A stretch of DNA of 15,815 nucleotides. It comes from Betaproteobacteria bacterium RIFCSPLOWO2_02_FULL_68_150. GTDB taxonomy: Bacteria; Pseudomonadota; Gammaproteobacteria; Burkholderiales; SG8-39. The stretch covers positions 1 through 15,815 of the forward strand of contig MERE01000189.1 of the NCBI GenBank assembly GCA_001771975.1, given 5' to 3'. The translations under genes were made by a program, and so were the position numbers. A model generated the notes under the pieces. It was not told where the DNA came from and ran no database searches. It saw only the letters and a list, made by a program, of their open reading frames with translations. This document shows, one piece after another, positions 7,133 to 14,433 of the stretch (positions are counted from its first letter, which is position 1; each line of letters opens with the position of its first letter).

Positions 7133-8572
7133 CTAGCGCTCGGCGGCGAGGCGCGCGCGGGCGCGTGCAATCGCTTTTCTGACCTGTCGCGGCGCGGTGC
7201 CGCCGCGATGGTCGCGGCCGGCAACCGAGCCTTCGAGGCTGAGCGAGGCGTAGACGTCATCGGCGATCAGCGCCGAAAAGCCCTGCAGCACGGATAGCGG
7301 CAGGTCCGCGAGATCGCAACCCGTCGCTTCCGCCTCGCGTACCGCATGCGCGACGATTGCATGCGCATCGCGAAACGGCACGTCCTTGCGCACGAGATAG
7401 TCGGCCAGATCGGTTGCGGTCGAGAACCCTTCGGCGGCGGCGGCGCGCATGGCCTGCGCACGCGGCTCGAGCCCTGCGACCAGCCCGGCAAAGGCGGCCA
7501 GCGAATCCCGCACCGTGTCTGCGGAGTCGAACAGCGGCTCCTTGTCTTCCTGATTGTCCTTGTTGTACGCCAGCGGCTGCGCCTTCATCAGCGCCAGCAG
7601 CGCCACCAGGTGGCCGAACACGCGACCCGACTTGCCGCGCACCAGTTCCGGGACGTCCGGGTTCTTCTTCTGCGGCATGATCGAAGAGCCGGTGCAGAAG
7701 CGATCCGGCAGGCGCACAAAGCCGAAGCGCGGGTTCATCCAGAGCACCAGCTCCTCTGCGAACCGGGAAAGGTGCACCATGATCAGCGCCGCGCAGGCAG
7801 CGAACTCGATGGCGAAATCCCGGTCCGACACGGCGTCGAGCGAATTCGCGGCGACACCGTCGAAGCCCAGTTCCCGCGCGACCTGCTCGCGGTCGATCGC
7901 AAACGTGGTGCCGGCCAGTGCCGCCGAACCGAGCGGCAGCACGTTGGTACGCCGGCGGCAGTCGGCGAGCCGCGCGCGGTCGCGCCCGAACATTTCGACG
8001 TAGGCGAGGAGGTGGTGGCCGAAGGTCACCGGCTGCGCCACCTGCAGGTGGGTGAAGCCGGGCATGACGAGCGCCGCATGGCGCTCGGCCTGGTCCAGCA
8101 GCGCCGTGGTGAGGGCCGCCAGGCGCTCGCGAATTACGTCGATCGCCTCGCGCAGCCAGAGCCGCACGTCGGTCACCACCTGGTCGTTGCGCGAGCGCGC
8201 GGTATGCAGGCGCTTGCCGGCGTCCCCGACCAGCTGCGTCAGGCGCCGCTCGATGTTGGTGTGCACGTCCTCGGCGTCGAGCGACCAGGCAAACGAGCCG
8301 TTTTCGATCTCGGCGCCGATGCTCGCCATGCCACGCTCGATCGCGGCAAAGTCCGCGCCTGAAAGTATGCCGCACGCGGCAAGCATGCGGGCATGCGCCA
8401 GAGAGCCCGCGATGTCGTGCTTGGCGAGCCGCTGGTCGAACCCGACCGACGCGGTGAAGCGCCTGACCAGTTCATCCACGGGTTCGTCGAACCGCGCCGA
8501 CCACGGTTTCGCGTCCGCGGCAGCGGACGGCGCGGAGATCCTGCCGCGGCGCTTGGACGCTTCTTTAGGCAT
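7133..8572 (-). CDS. argH: argininosuccinate lyase
   Basis: 479 residues on the minus strand. It splits argininosuccinate into arginine and fumarate, the last step of arginine synthesis; the enzyme is a cytosolic homotetramer of the fumarase/aspartase superfamily. Conserved segments are KPWSARFDEPVDELV (about 22-36), the HTARSRNDQV motif near 121-130, the catalytic-region GFTHLQVAQP, and the superfamily signature G295-SSIMPQKKNP305 with its mobile loop serine. The first 20 or so residues (Lys/Arg/Ser/Ala-rich) precede the usual start of homology and may be a lineage extension; the ATG at 8572 is the only good start there, though it lacks a Shine-Dalgarno. It is convergent with grxD (no intergenic base) and divergent from the histidine kinase gene (46 bp), the same placement as argH beside algZ/fimS in Pseudomonas. 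Confidence 0.97.
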   Translation of the reverse strand: MPKEASKRRGRISAPSAAADAKPWSARFDEPVDELVRRFTASVGFDQRLAKHDIAGSLAHARMLAACGILSGADFAAIERGMASIGAEIENGSFAWSLDAEDVHTNIERRLTQLVGDAGKRLHTARSRNDQVVTDVRLWLREAIDVIRERLAALTTALLDQAERHAALVMPGFTHLQVAQPVTFGHHLLAYVEMFGRDRARLADCRRRTNVLPLGSAALAGTTFAIDREQVARELGFDGVAANSLDAVSDRDFAIEFAACAALIMVHLSRFAEELVLWMNPRFGFVRLPDRFCTGSSIMPQKKNPDVPELVRGKSGRVFGHLVALLALMKAQPLAYNKDNQEDKEPLFDSADTVRDSLAAFAGLVAGLEPRAQAMRAAAAEGFSTATDLADYLVRKDVPFRDAHAIVAHAVREAEATGCDLADLPLSVLQGFSALIADDVYASLSLEGSVAGRDHRGGTAPRQVRKAIARARARLAAER

Positions 8573-8618
8573 GGGGCATACTGGAAATGCGGCGCGCTGG
8601 CGCGCTGCGAAACAGACA

Positions 8619-9647
8619 ATGTCAAGTATAAGTCAAAACGTCCAGCCGGACGCCCTCCCGGACCTGCGCAATCTCGGCGTGATCGCGCGCATCCTGCTGG
8701 GCGCGCACCTGCTCGCGCTGGGCGCGGTGGTCTTCGCGGAACCGTCCTGGCCGCAGGCGCTGATGCGGTTCGCGCGCGTCGCGGCGCTGCTCGAGCCGCT
8801 GCTCCTCGTGAGCGTGGTGGCGCTGTATGTCGCTTCGCCGTGGCTGGCACGGCTGCCTTACGCGTACGGTTGCGCCACGCTGCTCGCGATCGAAGTTGCG
8901 CTGGCGGCGACGCTGCATGAGCTTGCGGCGCAGGCCGGAAGCAATTTCGCGCCGGGCAGCCTGGCGCGCACGCTGGCGCTCGCCGCGGGAATCACGCTGC
9001 TGCTGCTGGGTTACTTCCGCCTCTGGGCGCGCGCCTATTCGCCCGCGCTGGCCGAGGCGCGGCTGCAGGCGCTGCAGGCACGGATCCGCCCGCATTTCCT
9101 GTTCAACAGCCTGAACGCCGTGCTATCGCTCATACGCCGCGACCCGCGGCGCGCCGAACGTGCCCTGGAGGACCTCGCCGACCTGTTTCGCGACCTGATC
9201 GCGGACGGGCGCAGGTTCGTGCGGCTGGCCGACGAGATTGCGCTGCTCGAGCGATATGCCGGGATCGAGAAGCTGCGCCTGGGCGAGCGCCTGCGCATCG
9301 TCTGGGAGCTCGATGGTGCGCCGTCCGATGCGCTGCTGCCGCCCATGGTGCTGCAGCCGTTGCTGGAAAACGCGGTGTACCACGGCGTGGAGCCGGCCAC
9401 CGGTACTTCGGAGGTGCTGGTGCGCATCGAGCGGCGCGGCGACCGGGTGCTGGCGCAGATCGAGAACCCGTTTCGCGAGCATGAGCCGGCGCATCGCACC
9501 GGAAACCGCATGGCGCTCGAGAACATCCGCGAGCGCCTGCGCCTGTTTTTCGATGCCGAGGCGCGCCTGGAGTCGGTCGTCGAGCGGGGGCGCTATCGGG
9601 TCGAGATCGAGGTGCCGTACAAGCGCGGCGGAGCGGGCCCGGCGTGA
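8619..9647 (+). CDS. sensor histidine kinase, LytS/AlgZ (His_kinase) type
   Basis: 342 residues. Four hydrophobic segments fill residues about 20-140 (e.g. VIARILLGAHLLALGAVVFA, TLALAAGITLLLLGYF), making an inner-membrane sensor with very short loops. The phosphoacceptor is His159 in RIRPHFLFNSLNAVLSLI, the His_kinase-family H-box. The ATP-binding part follows: N-box LLENAVYHGV (Asn251) and a G-box-like TGNRMALENIRERL. It is the kinase of a two-component pair with the next gene, with which it overlaps by GTGA. AlgZ/FimS of Pseudomonas occupies the same place between argH and algR. I chose ATG 8619 because homologues begin just before LPDLRNLGV; ATG 8571, which overlaps the argH start, is an alternative adding 16 residues, and neither has a good Shine-Dalgarno. 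The signal sensed is unknown. Confidence 0.9.
   Translation: MSSISQNVQPDALPDLRNLGVIARILLGAHLLALGAVVFAEPSWPQALMRFARVAALLEPLLLVSVVALYVASPWLARLPYAYGCATLLAIEVALAATLHELAAQAGSNFAPGSLARTLALAAGITLLLLGYFRLWARAYSPALAEARLQALQARIRPHFLFNSLNAVLSLIRRDPRRAERALEDLADLFRDLIADGRRFVRLADEIALLERYAGIEKLRLGERLRIVWELDGAPSDALLPPMVLQPLLENAVYHGVEPATGTSEVLVRIERRGDRVLAQIENPFREHEPAHRTGNRMALENIRERLRLFFDAEARLESVVERGRYRVEIEVPYKRGGAGPA
8620..8636. promoter_or_regulatory. divergent argH / histidine kinase control region with helically phased GTCAA repeats
   Basis: Around 8611-8640 lies a short AT-richer island. GTCAA occurs at 8621-8625 and again at 8632-8636, exactly 11 bp (one helical turn) apart. Read on the minus strand, TATACT (8630 to 8625) is a good -10 for argH, giving a leader of about 46 nt, but its -35 is poor. 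On the plus strand TATAAG (8627-8632) is also -10-like but lies after the chosen start codon of the kinase. The elements are suggestive only. Confidence 0.3.
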
Positions 9648-10408
9648 GCCCGCTCGCGGTCTTCATTGCCGACGACGAACAGCCGGCACGCGAGCGGCTG
9701 AAGGAGCTTCTTGCGGACATCGCGCACGAGTTGCCCACGCGCGTCGTGGGCGAGGCGCGCAACGGTGTCGAGGCGGTGGAGCAGCTGCCGGGCAGCGCCG
9801 CGCGCGTGCTGCTGCTCGACATCGAGATGCCCGGCATGGGCGGCCTCGAAGTCGCGCGCCATCTCGCGGCCCTGCCCGGGGCGCCGTCGATCGTGTTCGT
9901 CACCGCGCACGACCGGCACGCGGTCGAGGCGTTCGAGCTCCATGCGCTCGATTACCTGATGAAGCCGGTGCGCGCTTCGCGTCTCGCCGCCGCGCTGCGC
10001 AGGGCCGCGGCGAGCCCGGCGCCGGCGCGCGAGCGCCTCGCGCGGGCCGCGACCGCGGCGCGCCAGTACTTTTCCGTGGCCGAACGCAATCGCATCGTGC
10101 TCGTGCCGGTGCGCGAGGTGATCTACTTCAAGGCGGAACTGAAGTACGTGACGCTGCGGACGCGCGCGGGCGAACATCTGATCGAGGAGCCGCTGGTGAT
10201 GCTGGAGCGCGAATTCGCCGAGCATTACGTGCGCATCCACCGCAATTGCCTGGTGGCGCGCGCCGCGCTGCGCAGCTTCGAGCGCGCCGGCGGCGGCGAC
10301 GATGAGCCGCGCTGGAACGTGGTGCTCGACGGGATTGTCGAACGGCTGCCGGTCAGCCGCCGCCAATGGCCGCTGGTCAAGGAGCTCGTCACGGAGGGCA
10401 GGCAATGA
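9644..10408 (+). CDS. LytTR-family response regulator (AlgR-like)
   Basis: 254 residues from GTG 9644, which overlaps the kinase stop (GTGA). The receiver domain covers about 1-120: acidic pair D10-D11, phosphoacceptor D59 in LLLDIEMPGMGG, the Thr of FVTAHD and the Lys of DYLMKPVRAS. A linker rich in Ala/Arg leads to a LytTR DNA-binding domain (about 143-250) with IYFKAELKYVTLRT and YVRIHRNCLVARAAL, both typical of this fold. LytTR regulators bind paired direct repeats. Position between kinase and hemC matches algR of Pseudomonas, where AlgR controls virulence, pili and alginate; the targets in this organism are unknown. Its TGA overlaps the hemC ATG (ATGA), so regulator and haem genes should be translated from one mRNA. 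Confidence 0.93.
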   Translation: MSPLAVFIADDEQPARERLKELLADIAHELPTRVVGEARNGVEAVEQLPGSAARVLLLDIEMPGMGGLEVARHLAALPGAPSIVFVTAHDRHAVEAFELHALDYLMKPVRASRLAAALRRAAASPAPARERLARAATAARQYFSVAERNRIVLVPVREVIYFKAELKYVTLRTRAGEHLIEEPLVMLEREFAEHYVRIHRNCLVARAALRSFERAGGGDDEPRWNVVLDGIVERLPVSRRQWPLVKELVTEGRQ

Positions 10409-11328
10409 TGCGCAATCTCGTCATCGCGACGCGCCGCAGCCGGCTGGCGCTGTGGCAGGCGGAGCACGTCAAAGCCCGCCTCGAAGGGCTGCACGCCGGA
10501 TTGCGCGTCGCTCTGGCGCCGATGTCGACGCGTGGCGACGAGTTGCTCGACGCGACGCTCGCCACGGCCGGCGGCAAGGGGCTGTTCGTGAAGGAACTCG
10601 AGCTCGCGCTCGCCGAAGGGCGCGCCGATATCGCGGTGCACTCGATGAAGGACGTTCCGGTCGATCTGCCGCAGGGGTTCGCGCTCGCCGCGATCACCGA
10701 GCGCGAAGATCCTCGCGACGCCCTGGTCTGCAGCCGCTACGCCGGCCTTGCGCAGATGCCGCCCGGGGCGATCGTCGGCACCTCGAGCCTGCGGCGCCAG
10801 GCGCAGATCGCCGAGCGCCACCCGGCGCTCGAGGTACGCGCCCTGCGCGGCAACCTGGATACGCGCCTGGGCAAGCTCGATCGCGGCGATTACGCCGCCG
10901 TCGTGCTCGCCGCGGCGGGCTTGAAGCGACTTGGCCTGACCGCGCGCATCCGATGCCTGCTGCCGATCGAGGAGAGCCTTCCCGCGGCTGGACAGGCCGC
11001 ACTGGGGATCGAGTGCCTGGTGGCGCGCTCCGATCTTTTCGAGCTCGTCGCGCCCCTCGCCGATGCTGCGACCACGGCTTGCGTACTCGCCGAGCGCGCG
11101 GTGAATCGCCATCTCGGCGGAAACTGCGCGGTGCCGCTGGGCGCCTTTGCGGAGCGCAGCGGCACCGGCCTGCGGCTGCGTGCCCTGGTCGCTTCGCCCG
11201 ATGGGCGGCGCATCGCGCGCGCGGACGAGCTGGGGACCGCCGCCGATCCGGAGGCACTCGGTGCGCGCGTGGCGGAACTGTTGCGCGCGCGCGGCGCGGC
11301 CGAGATCCTGCAGGCGCTGACGCAGTGA
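10405..11328 (+). CDS. hemC: porphobilinogen deaminase (hydroxymethylbilane synthase)
   Basis: 307 residues (E. coli 313). It joins four porphobilinogens into hydroxymethylbilane. ATG 10405 is chosen: GGAGG (10393-10397) lies 7 bases before it, and it overlaps the preceding stop as ATGA. A second ATG follows immediately at 10408. The N-terminus NLVIATRRSRLALWQAEHV, the catalytic-region TLATAGGKGLFVKELE, VHSMKDVP (with its Asp), GTSSLRRQAQ and RGNLDTRLGKLD are all present. Cys241 in HLGGNCAVPLGAF anchors the dipyrromethane cofactor, one residue from E. coli Cys242. Its stop overlaps the hemD start (GTGA), and HemD uses its unstable product. Confidence 0.98.
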   Translation: MMRNLVIATRRSRLALWQAEHVKARLEGLHAGLRVALAPMSTRGDELLDATLATAGGKGLFVKELELALAEGRADIAVHSMKDVPVDLPQGFALAAITEREDPRDALVCSRYAGLAQMPPGAIVGTSSLRRQAQIAERHPALEVRALRGNLDTRLGKLDRGDYAAVVLAAAGLKRLGLTARIRCLLPIEESLPAAGQAALGIECLVARSDLFELVAPLADAATTACVLAERAVNRHLGGNCAVPLGAFAERSGTGLRLRALVASPDGRRIARADELGTAADPEALGARVAELLRARGAAEILQALTQ

Positions 11329-12113
11329 AGGCGCGGCCGCTGGCCGGCAAGCGCATCGTGATCACGCGCCCGCGTGAGCTGGCCGCGGGGCTCGCCGCGC
11401 GCATTCTCGAAGCGGGCGGAGAGCCGGTGCTTTTTCCGGCGATCGAAATCCGCGATCTGGCGGACCTGCGGCCGTTTCATGGCATCGCCGACCGGCTGGA
11501 GGAATTCGATTGCGCGATCTTCGTCAGCCCCACGGCGGTGCGCAAGGCGCTGCCGTTGCTGCGCGCGCGCCGCGGCGCACGCCCATGGCCGGCGACGCTG
11601 CGCGTGGCCGCGATCGGGCGCGGCAGCCGGCGTGCCTTGCACGACGAAGGGATCGCCGGTGTGCTCGCGCCGGCAGGGCAGGCAGACAGCGAGGCGTTGC
11701 TCGCGATGCCCGAGTTCGCCGCGCCGGCCGGCCGGCGCGTCGTCATCGTCAGGGGCCGCGGTGGAAGGGAACTGCTGGGCGACACACTCGCCGCGCGCGG
11801 CGCGCGGGTGGAGTACGCGGAATGCTACGTCCGTGCCAGGCCCGATGCCGATGCAGGATCCGGGGAGGGGGCAGAGTTTTCGGCTGCAGCCGCCGACGCG
11901 GTGACCGTCGCCTCGGGCGAAGGCCTCGCCAACCTGCTCGAGATGCTCGATGAGCGCGGCCGCGAGCAGGTGCGCCAGACGCCGCTGTTCGTGCCGCACG
12001 CGCGCGTCGCCGAGCAAGCCGAGCGGCTCGGCGTGCGCAAGGTCACCGTCTCGGGCCCGGGAGACGACGAGACGCTGTCGGCGCTGGTTGCATACTTCCG
12101 CAGCGCCAAGTAA
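11325..12113 (+). CDS. hemD: uroporphyrinogen-III synthase
   Basis: 262 residues from GTG 11325 inside the hemC stop (GTGA). It closes hydroxymethylbilane with inversion of ring D to give uroporphyrinogen III. HemD proteins vary greatly, but the two-domain pattern is clear: GKRIVITRPRELAAGLAARI at the start, FVSPTAVRKALPLL, VAAIGRGSRRAL, VVIVRGRGGRELLGDTLAARG, a TVASGEGLANLLEML segment and LFVPHARVAEQAERLGV near the end. Position after hemC and the 4-nt overlap support the call. hemX begins 11 bp after the stop. Confidence 0.95.
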   Translation: MKARPLAGKRIVITRPRELAAGLAARILEAGGEPVLFPAIEIRDLADLRPFHGIADRLEEFDCAIFVSPTAVRKALPLLRARRGARPWPATLRVAAIGRGSRRALHDEGIAGVLAPAGQADSEALLAMPEFAAPAGRRVVIVRGRGGRELLGDTLAARGARVEYAECYVRARPDADAGSGEGAEFSAAAADAVTVASGEGLANLLEMLDERGREQVRQTPLFVPHARVAEQAERLGVRKVTVSGPGDDETLSALVAYFRSAK

Positions 12114-12124
12114 AAAGAGTTCGC

Positions 12125-13153
12125 ATGGATCAGACTGAAACGCACCCCGCTGCGCCGCCCGAACCGCGTTCGCACCTCGCAGTGCTGGCGGGCGTCGGCC
12201 TTGCGCTTGCGCTCGCGTTCACCACGGCCCTGTGGTGGGACACGCGCGGCCGGATCGGATCGACGCAGGAGGAATTGGCGCGCCGGCTGCGCGATATCGA
12301 GGCCGAAAGCCGGGGCGCGCGCCTAGCGGCGCGTGAATCGCAGGAGGCAGTGCGCCTGGCCCAGGCCAAGCTTGCTGCCCTCGAAGCGCGCCTGGCGGAG
12401 TCGCAGAGCCAGCAGCTGGCGCTGGAAGCGCTCTATCAGGAGCTTTCCCGCAGCCGCGACGAATGGCATTTGGCCGAAATCGAGCAGGTGCTCGCGATCG
12501 CGCAGCAGCAGCTGCAGCTGGCGGGCAACGTGCGCGCCGCCCTGCTGGCGCTGCAGCTCGCGGAGAGCCGCCTGGGACGCAACGACCGGACACAGTTTCT
12601 GCCGGTGCGGCGCGCGCTCGCGCGGGATATCGACCGCCTCCGGTCGTTGCCGGCCATCGATCTGCCCGGCATGAGCCTGAAGCTGGATGCGTTGGTCGCC
12701 GCAGTCGATTCACTGCCGCTCGCGTTCGACGAGCGCGCCGAGCGGCCGCCAGCGTCCAAGGACGCCCCTGCGAGGGACGAGGGCCTCTGGCTGCGCTTCG
12801 GCGGCGAACTCTGGAAGGAACTGCGCCAGCTCGTGATCGTGCGCAGGATCGAGACCGCGGAGCCGCCCTTGCTGCCGCCGACGCAGGCCTACTTCGTGCG
12901 CGAGAACCTGAAGCTGCGGCTGCTCAACGCGCGCGTCGACCTGCTGACGCGCGACGAAGCGGGCTATCGCGAGGACCTGCGCGTCGCGCAACGCTGGATC
13001 CAGCGCTACTTCGATGTGCGCTCGAAACCCGCGCAGGGCGCTCTGGCGCAGCTCAAGCAGCTCTCGGCAGCGTCGATCAGTTTCGAGGCGCCCTCGATCG
13101 CCGAAAGCCTCGAGGCGGTGCGCGCCTTCAAGTCGCGCCGCGAGCGCGGCTAG
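12125..13153 (+). CDS. hemX: HemX-family membrane protein
   Basis: 342 residues from ATG 12125. A short Pro-rich cytosolic tail, one membrane helix (about residues 18-38, LAVLAGVGLALALAFTTALW), a long Glu/Ala/Arg coiled coil (about 43-105), and a helical remainder (about 110-342) make up the protein. The middle QVLAIAQQQLQLAGNVRAALLALQLAE and the YFVRENLKLRLLNARVDLLTRDE segment are HemX hallmarks. Databases often name HemX uroporphyrinogen-III C-methyltransferase, but no SAM-binding domain is present here, so that name should not be used. HemX and HemY are thought to help organise or feed the haem enzymes at the membrane; the exact role is unsettled. It lies 11 bp after hemD and 15 bp before hemY. 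Confidence 0.93.
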   Translation: MDQTETHPAAPPEPRSHLAVLAGVGLALALAFTTALWWDTRGRIGSTQEELARRLRDIEAESRGARLAARESQEAVRLAQAKLAALEARLAESQSQQLALEALYQELSRSRDEWHLAEIEQVLAIAQQQLQLAGNVRAALLALQLAESRLGRNDRTQFLPVRRALARDIDRLRSLPAIDLPGMSLKLDALVAAVDSLPLAFDERAERPPASKDAPARDEGLWLRFGGELWKELRQLVIVRRIETAEPPLLPPTQAYFVRENLKLRLLNARVDLLTRDEAGYREDLRVAQRWIQRYFDVRSKPAQGALAQLKQLSAASISFEAPSIAESLEAVRAFKSRRERG

Positions 13154-13168
13154 GCTGGGATCGGCGTC

Positions 13169-14359
13169 GTGAAAGCGCTGTTCTGGTTCGTCGCGGTATT
13201 CGCCGCCGCAGCGGCAATTGCGGTGTTCGGGCGCACGCAGGACAGCTATGCGCTCCTCGTCTACCCGCCCTGGCGCGTCGAAATTTCGCTGTTGTTGTTC
13301 ATCCTCGGTGCGCTGTTCGCGTTTGCACTCGGCTATGGCGTCATCAGGATGGTCCATCACACCCTCGCGCTGCCGGAGCACGTCCGCAGCTACCGCGAAC
13401 GCAGGCGCAAGGAGCGCGGCCAGGCGGCGCTTGCCGCGGCGGTGCAGGCCTATCTCGAAGGCCGTTTCACGCGCGCCGAGAAAGAGGCCCGGCTGGCGTG
13501 GGAAGGCTGCGGCAATCCGGGCCTTGCGGCCCTGGTCGGCGCGCGCGCGGCGCACGAGTTGCGCGAGTTCGCGCGCCGCGATCAATGGTTCGAGCGCGCC
13601 GCCGCAGCGGGCGACGCATTGCAGGCGGCACGCCTGGTGTCGCAGGCGGAAGCTGCGCTTGACGAACGCGATTTCCCGCGCGCGCGCGAAGCGCTGCTCG
13701 CGCTGCACGGTGCCGGGCCGCGCCACATCTCCACGCTGCGCATGCTGCTGCGCGCGGAACGCGGTGCGCAGAACTGGGACGAGGTGCTGCGGCTCGCCAC
13801 GCTGCTCGCCAAGCGCGGCGCGATCACGCCGGCGGCTGCGGCCGAGCACCAGGCGCAGGCCTGCGTCGAGCTGCTCGCCCGCGCCGCGAGTGACCGGCGC
13901 GGATTCGAGGAGCGCTGGCGCCGGATTCCGGGCAAGGACCAGATGCTGCCGCGCGTTGCGCTCGCCGGCGCGCGGCACGCCACGGCGTTCGGCAACGCCC
14001 CTCTGGCGCGCGAGATCGTCGAGCGCGCGCTGGCCGAGGATTGGGACGCGCCGCTGGTCGCGGCGTACGGTGAGCTGCCGCCGCTCGATGCGGCGGAAAG
14101 GGCGCGCGAAGCGCGTGCGCGCATCGAGCGCGCCGAGCGCTGGCTCGCGGCGCATCCGGAGGATCCGCAATTGCTGGCCGCGCTCGGGCGCCTGTGCGCG
14201 CACGCCGAGCTGTGGGGGCAGGCGCAGAGGTATCTGGAAGCGTCGCTGGCGTTCGAGTCGACTCGCGCGGCGCACGTCGAACAGGCGCGCCTGCTCGAGC
14301 GGTTAGGGCAGCCGGCGGAGGCGGCGGCGCATTACCGCAAGGCGGCCGAGATGCCATAG
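13169..14359 (+). CDS. hemY: HemY-family TPR membrane protein
   Basis: 396 residues from GTG 13169. Two membrane helices (about 3-20 and 38-62) are followed by a basic stretch (SYRERRRKERGQ) and helical TPR-like repeats up to the end, with patterns such as AVQAYLEGRFTRAEKEARLAWEG and LLARLG-type pairs near residues 300-390. The N-terminal part is the HemY_N domain. This proteobacterial HemY is not the protoporphyrinogen oxidase called HemY in Bacillus: no FAD motif is present. The last gene of the kinase-regulator-hemCDXY set; a GC-rich stem-loop follows. Start chosen because it gives the membrane helix directly after Met-Lys; the Shine-Dalgarno is weak. Confidence 0.92.
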   Translation: MKALFWFVAVFAAAAAIAVFGRTQDSYALLVYPPWRVEISLLLFILGALFAFALGYGVIRMVHHTLALPEHVRSYRERRRKERGQAALAAAVQAYLEGRFTRAEKEARLAWEGCGNPGLAALVGARAAHELREFARRDQWFERAAAAGDALQAARLVSQAEAALDERDFPRAREALLALHGAGPRHISTLRMLLRAERGAQNWDEVLRLATLLAKRGAITPAAAAEHQAQACVELLARAASDRRGFEERWRRIPGKDQMLPRVALAGARHATAFGNAPLAREIVERALAEDWDAPLVAAYGELPPLDAAERAREARARIERAERWLAAHPEDPQLLAALGRLCAHAELWGQAQRYLEASLAFESTRAAHVEQARLLERLGQPAEAAAHYRKAAEMP

Positions 14360-14366
14360 CGCGAAT

Positions 14367-14388
14367 GCTCGCGGCGCCGCGGAGCGGC
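14367..14388 (+). terminator. GC-rich stem-loop after hemY
   Basis: GCTC (14367-14370) can pair with GAGC (14382-14385) around an inner GCGG/CCGC stem, with one bulged base. An alternative GCCGC-GGA-GCGGC stem occupies 14376-14388. No T-run follows, so intrinsic termination is unsure. It sits 8 bp after the hemY stop, where the haem transcript would be expected to end. Confidence 0.35.
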
Positions 14389-14407
14389 GTTCGGGCTGTG
14401 TTGTCAG

Positions 14408-14433
14408 TAAACAATAAAAGATGTTATTGTTTA
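14408..14433. repeat. perfect AT-rich 10-6-10 inverted repeat at the start of the DUF4143 ATPase gene
   Basis: TAAACAATAA (14408-14417), spacer AAGATG (14418-14423), TTATTGTTTA (14424-14433). The two arms are exact reverse complements, and the stretch is almost free of G/C in a GC-rich window. The first possible start codon (14421) lies in the spacer and the second (14439) just beyond the right arm. It may be an operator for autoregulation, an mRNA hairpin controlling the start, or a recombination-type site. Confidence 0.85.

Noticed and set aside
7346..8362. 338-residue plus-strand open frame opposite argH
   Set aside because: Shadow of argH, which is unmistakable on the minus strand.
12125..13153. 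HemX as a uroporphyrinogen-III methyltransferase
   Set aside because: Only a membrane helix, a coiled coil and helices are seen; no SAM-binding tetrapyrrole methylase domain is present.
12710..14275. 521-residue open frame on the minus strand opposite hemX and hemY
   Set aside because: It is a typical GC-rich antisense shadow with no recognisable domain, while the plus strand encodes clear HemX and HemY proteins. The 379-residue frame opposite hemA and the 441-residue frame opposite the ATPase are rejected for the same reason.
13169..14359. HemY as protoporphyrinogen oxidase
   Set aside because: No FAD-binding GxGxxG motif; two membrane helices and TPR-like repeats identify the unrelated proteobacterial HemY.
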